Origin: Pinibacter aurantiacus
GTDB lineage: Bacteria; Bacteroidota; Bacteroidia; Chitinophagales; Chitinophagaceae
Length of the DNA stretch: 64,000 nucleotides
Assembly (NCBI RefSeq): GCF_019130065.1
Contig: NZ_JAHSPG010000012.1
Location: 248,001 to 312,000, forward strand
Direction: 5' to 3'
Part shown: piece by piece, positions 61,230-64,000 of the stretch
Layout of the letters: each line of letters starts with the position of its first letter
Numbering within the stretch: the stretch's first letter is position 1
The notes under the pieces: model-generated
Databases searched by the model: none
The model's input: the letters and a program-made list of their open reading frames with translations, nothing else
What the model was told of the DNA's origin: nothing
Made by a program: the position numbers and the translations under genes

Positions 61230-62550
61230 AAACTTTAGGCAGCTTGTATCCATTGTGATATTCAGCCGACAACAACTTATTCGCCGCTTTATCATCATTG
61301 AAATCGCGCCTCACATCATTCCAGTAAATTTTCTTTCCGGTGCGAAACGATATATTTCCCATCTGGCAAACAGTGGCGACATGTGCACCGTCTTGTATCG
61401 GGCAATGCAGGTCTTCCATTTTTCTGCTTTTCACCACGTCGATAAAGTTTTGTGCATGCAACGTCAACCCGTCGTCTTCTTTTTTTTGCCTTGCTACCGC
61501 ATCCATTTTTTCTTTACCGTTTATTTTTTCCGGAATCACTTCCCATCCACCTCTATCTACCACAAGCGTGCCATTATTTCCAATAAAAGCCACGCCGTGA
61601 TCGCGGCTATAAGGCCCATCGTTTATACCCGTTGCGTGTTCCCACAGCATGTTGAAGCCATTAAATTCATACACAGTTGTTAACGTATCCGGCGTTTCTT
61701 CCGCATCATCTGGATAAGCGAATTTACCACCGCTCGCAACAACGCTCTTTGGTGTATTTGCTTTCATGCCCAGCAAAGCGTAATCGATCATGTGTACGCC
61801 CCAGTCTGTCATCAAACCTCCAGCATAATCCCAGTACCAGCGGAAGTTAAAATGAAAACGATTGGGATTGAAAGGTCGTTTTGTTGCTGGCCCGAGCCAC
61901 ATGTCATAATCCACGCCTGCGGGCACAGGGCCGTCAGGCTGCACAGGTATCGATTTCATCCATCCCTGGTAGGCCCATGCCTTTACAAGCCGCACCTGGC
62001 CAAGCTTTCCGGAGTGTACAAAACTCATTGCATCCTGGTAATGCTTGTTGCTTCTCTGCCACTGCCCTACCTGTACCACGCGATTGTATTTTTGCTGAGC
62101 AGCCACCATCGTGCTGCATTCTATAATTGAATTGCCGGCCGGTTTTTCACAATACACGTCTTTTCCTGCAGCACATGCATCATGCATGATCAGGCAGTGC
62201 CAGTGATCAGGCGTGCCTATCACCACCACGTCAACATCTTTGTTATCAAGCAATTTCCGATAATCACTGTAGGTTGCTACTTTCATGCCTTTTTGTGCGA
62301 GTTCAGCGGCACGTTTGTCCAACACACTTTTATCTACATCACACAATGCAACACATTGTACTTCGGGAATTTTCAACAGCGCCGTAAGATCTGCCCAACC
62401 CATTCCATTGATGCCGATGGCACCTACATTAATTTTCGCGTTGGGAGAAATAGCTTTTTTTCTTGCAAGAAGGTCTAAGGGTAAAGCGGCTGCAAGCCCC
62501 GCACCTGCTAAATAAAGCGAGGATGAGTGTAGAAAAGTCCGTCTTTTCAT
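61228..62550 (-). CDS. Tat-exported Gfo/Idh/MocA-family oxidoreductase
   Basis: A 440-residue protein from ATG 62550: MKRRTFLHSSSLYLAGAGLA is a twin-arginine signal, so the enzyme acts in the periplasm with its NAD(P) bound before export. The Rossmann part is INVGAIGINGMGWADLTALL, followed by VVIGTPDHWHCLIMHDACAAGKDVYCEKPAGN (Glu-Lys-Pro). The C-terminal domain has YWDYAGGLMTDWGVHMIDYALLG. Tightly bound cofactor would let it oxidise and reduce within one catalytic cycle, as glycosidases of the NAD-dependent redox type do. It precedes DUF1080 copy 2. Confidence 0.93.
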   Translation of the reverse strand: MKRRTFLHSSSLYLAGAGLAAALPLDLLARKKAISPNAKINVGAIGINGMGWADLTALLKIPEVQCVALCDVDKSVLDKRAAELAQKGMKVATYSDYRKLLDNKDVDVVVIGTPDHWHCLIMHDACAAGKDVYCEKPAGNSIIECSTMVAAQQKYNRVVQVGQWQRSNKHYQDAMSFVHSGKLGQVRLVKAWAYQGWMKSIPVQPDGPVPAGVDYDMWLGPATKRPFNPNRFHFNFRWYWDYAGGLMTDWGVHMIDYALLGMKANTPKSVVASGGKFAYPDDAEETPDTLTTVYEFNGFNMLWEHATGINDGPYSRDHGVAFIGNNGTLVVDRGGWEVIPEKINGKEKMDAVARQKKEDDGLTLHAQNFIDVVKSRKMEDLHCPIQDGAHVATVCQMGNISFRTGKKIYWNDVRRDFNDDKAANKLLSAEYHNGYKLPKV

Positions 62551-62610
62551 ATTGGCAATTTTAGAATCAATGGTTGTGGTAAAATTATTTGACTTTATAG
62601 GTAAATATAA

Positions 62611-62740
62611 GAATTGAAAATTGAAAGTTGAAAATTGAAAATGCTTTGGGCTCACGTTGGCTTAGGGCGATTGGGCATTCCTTACCAATAAGAACAAAAA
62701 TTAAAATGCGGCGCGGGCCTTCATTTTCAATTTTCAATTA
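62611..62740. repeat. Inverted word-repeat element, GAAAATT type
   Basis: The left arm is 62611-62642 and the shorter right arm 62721-62740. It lies between divergent starts. The remaining parts of the 313-bp gap 62551-62863 show no gene. Confidence 0.82.
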
Positions 62741-62863
62741 ACACTCATAACCTCTCTGCTACGTCTTTATCACTTCATCTAAAACACTTTTTTTCGAGCG
62801 GCAGTGATTGATTTTATTATTTCTGTAAATTCATTCTTTCTATTATCTCAAAAACAACCAATA

Positions 62864-63607
62864 ATGATCAGAAACGTTTTGTTTGCCATTTGCATTCTGG
62901 CAGTCACGCTAAGTTGTGCAGCACCTCATGCTGCCGCGAAAAAGAAATACCGGGTACTCATATATTCTAAAACAGCAGGTTATCACCACGCATCAATTGC
63001 TGCGGGTATAAAGGCGATACAAAAGCTGGGCGCAGAAAACAATTTTGCAGTTGACAGCACTACAGACAGCACTTACTTTACACCCCAAAATCTGAAAAAA
63101 TACAACACCGTTATTTTCCTTAGCACAACAATGAATGTGCTGGACAATAATGGTCAGGCTGCCTTTGAAAAATATATTCAATCCGGTGGAGGCTATGTTG
63201 GTGTACATGCGGCGAGCGATACGGAATACGATTGGCCATGGTACAATAAACTGGTTGGTGTTCAGTTTAAAAGTCATCCAAAGCAACAGGAGGCTGTCTT
63301 ACATGTGGTAGACACCACTTTTATCGCTACCAAACATTTACCCAGCGTATGGAAAAGATGGGACGAGTGGTACAATTTCAAAAATATTAAGCTAGACAGC
63401 ACTTATCACGTGTTGATCACAATTGACGAGAGCAGCTACACAGGAGGCGAAAATGGCACTTTCCACCCAATGGCGTGGTACCATGATTTTGATGGTGGCA
63501 GAGCCTTCTACACAGAGCTTGGCCACACAGATGAATCCTATGTCGATCCGCTGTTCCTGAACCACTTGCTCGGCGGCATTAACTATGCGATGGGAAAAAA
63601 GCCGTAG
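62864..63607 (+). CDS. Secreted ThuA-domain protein
   Basis: A 247-residue protein from ATG 62864 (MIRNVLFAICILAVTLSC), a signal peptide with lipobox-like LSC. The ThuA fold (glutamine-amidotransferase-like) shows YRVLIYSKTAGYHHASIAAGIKAI, YNTVIFLSTTMNVLDNNGQAAFEKYI, GGGYVGVHAASDTEYDWPWYNKLVG, FHPMAWYHDFDGGRAFYTELGHTDESY and FLNHLLGGINYAMG. ThuA proteins are linked to trehalose and other keto-sugar pathways but lack an agreed reaction. It sits beside the Tat-exported MocA-type gene, a frequent pairing in Bacteroidota. Confidence 0.93.
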   Translation: MIRNVLFAICILAVTLSCAAPHAAAKKKYRVLIYSKTAGYHHASIAAGIKAIQKLGAENNFAVDSTTDSTYFTPQNLKKYNTVIFLSTTMNVLDNNGQAAFEKYIQSGGGYVGVHAASDTEYDWPWYNKLVGVQFKSHPKQQEAVLHVVDTTFIATKHLPSVWKRWDEWYNFKNIKLDSTYHVLITIDESSYTGGENGTFHPMAWYHDFDGGRAFYTELGHTDESYVDPLFLNHLLGGINYAMGKKP

Positions 63608-63615
63608 GCTTTTTT

Positions 63616-63771
63616 AATTTGAAAATTTGAAAATATGGGAATTTGAAAATGCTTTTAGCGCATCATTGTCAATTTTTCATTGAGAGTACTATAGACGAAC
63701 AGCCATAAATGACGATTCATCGACTTTCAGCATTTTCAAATTTTCAAATTCCCAAATTTTCAAATTTTCAA
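63616..63771. repeat. Inverted word-repeat element, AAATTTGAAAAT type
   Basis: The left arm is 63616-63651 (GAAAATTTGAAAATATGGGA) and the right arm 63730-63771. It starts 9 nt after the ThuA stop. Confidence 0.88.
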
Positions 63772-63796
63772 CAGAATTCCCAATCATCTTAGTCGC

Positions 63797-64000
63797 ATGA
63801 AGATTCTAATCATAGAAGACGAAAAGGCTTTGGCAAACAGCATTGCCACCTATTTAAGCAATGACAATTATGTGTGCGAACTCGCCCCTACGTTTGATAT
63901 AGCGTTGGAAAAAACGTCTTTGTATGATTATGCATGCATTATACTCGACATCACTCTTCCTGATGGTAATGGGCTTGAAATTCTTAAGCACCTGAAAAAA
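63797..64000 (+). CDS. Response regulator receiver domain (partial, runs off the window)
   Basis: ATG at 63797 opens a frame of 68 codons that is still open at the window edge: MKILIIEDEKALANSIATYL and onward to LEILKHLKK. It is a CheY-like receiver: acidic pocket Glu7-Asp8, phospho-acceptor Asp51 in CIILDITLPDGNG. This opening is typical of OmpR/PhoB-type two-component regulators, with a histidine kinase gene expected downstream. The output domain is outside the window. Confidence 0.9.
   Translation, partial: MKILIIEDEKALANSIATYLSNDNYVCELAPTFDIALEKTSLYDYACIILDITLPDGNGLEILKHLKK

Noticed and set aside
62551-62655. Extension of the Tat-exported MocA gene
   Set aside because: It translates the GAAAATT repeat (NFQFSTFNFQF); the twin-arginine signal starts at 62550.
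46109-63607. Genomic island or prophage origin of the sugar-oxidation locus
   Set aside because: No integrase, attachment site, tRNA border or compositional break was visible, and the same repeat families occur inside and outside.

Overview
The window looks like a chromosomal segment of a member of the Bacteroidota, most likely the Chitinophagaceae. The evidence is a SusC/SusD pair with a FecR anti-sigma factor and an ECF sigma factor, a gliding-motility-type (type IX secretion) C-terminal sorting domain, a T9SS plug-like DUF5103 protein, TAnnTTTG promoter elements, weak ribosome binding sites and AT-rich intergenic DNA. There is no prophage, plasmid, integron, rRNA, tRNA or CRISPR signature.

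Layout. 0-9.8 kb is housekeeping: the tail of panC, panD, a flippase-like membrane protein, an ADP-heptose-type nucleotidyltransferase, lpdA, a DUF6934-like gene with an overlooked 52-codon partner, an outer-membrane protein, a DAO-type oxidase, an Lrp regulator and ahcY. At 9.9-10.6 kb lies a REP-associated tyrosine transposase (RAYT) framed by inverted two-hairpin REPs; a further REP pair without a transposase lies at 51.5 kb. 10.6-16.7 kb holds a YiaA/B protein, a secreted propeller-like protein, an amine oxidase, an S1/P1 nuclease and an M13 peptidase. 16.8-23.8 kb is a histidine operon (hisG-hisD-hisC-X-X-hisB, minus strand) with a His-rich leader peptide, attenuator and consensus promoter. 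The two X genes are a sugar dehydrogenase and its likely cytochrome c. 23.9-25.9 kb carries blaI and a BlaR1-type receptor fused to a peptidoglycan amidase. 26-35.8 kb holds a transaldolase-like gene, SRP RNA, a T9SS plug-like protein, an ABC permease, a T9SS cargo protein, a rhomboid protease and small unknown genes. 35.9-42.9 kb is a susD-susC-fecR set with a divergent sigma gene. 43-45.9 kb has yefM-yoeB and a NagB-LmbE fusion.

46.1-63.6 kb is a dense sugar-oxidation locus. It has three GMC oxidoreductases carrying a C-x5-C-x3-C (probable 3Fe-4S) motif, two Tat-type small subunits (gluconate 2-dehydrogenase subunit 3 family), an MFS permease, three TIM-barrel isomerase/epimerase-like proteins, two Gfo/Idh/MocA oxidoreductases, two DUF1080 proteins and a ThuA protein. 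It is organised as two arms diverging from 53.97-54.17 kb. The content fits a 3-keto-glycoside route, in which periplasmic C3 oxidation is followed by elimination or hydrolysis and then isomerisation and reduction. The substrate cannot be read from sequence. The window ends inside a response regulator gene.

The most unusual feature is structural. Most intergenic gaps contain an inverted repeat whose arms are built from short degenerate words (GAGAGTT, GAAAATT, AAGAATT, AGTAAAA and others). The purine-rich arm is always on the left and the pyrimidine-rich arm on the right. The elements usually begin at a stop codon and sometimes supply the last codons of the gene.
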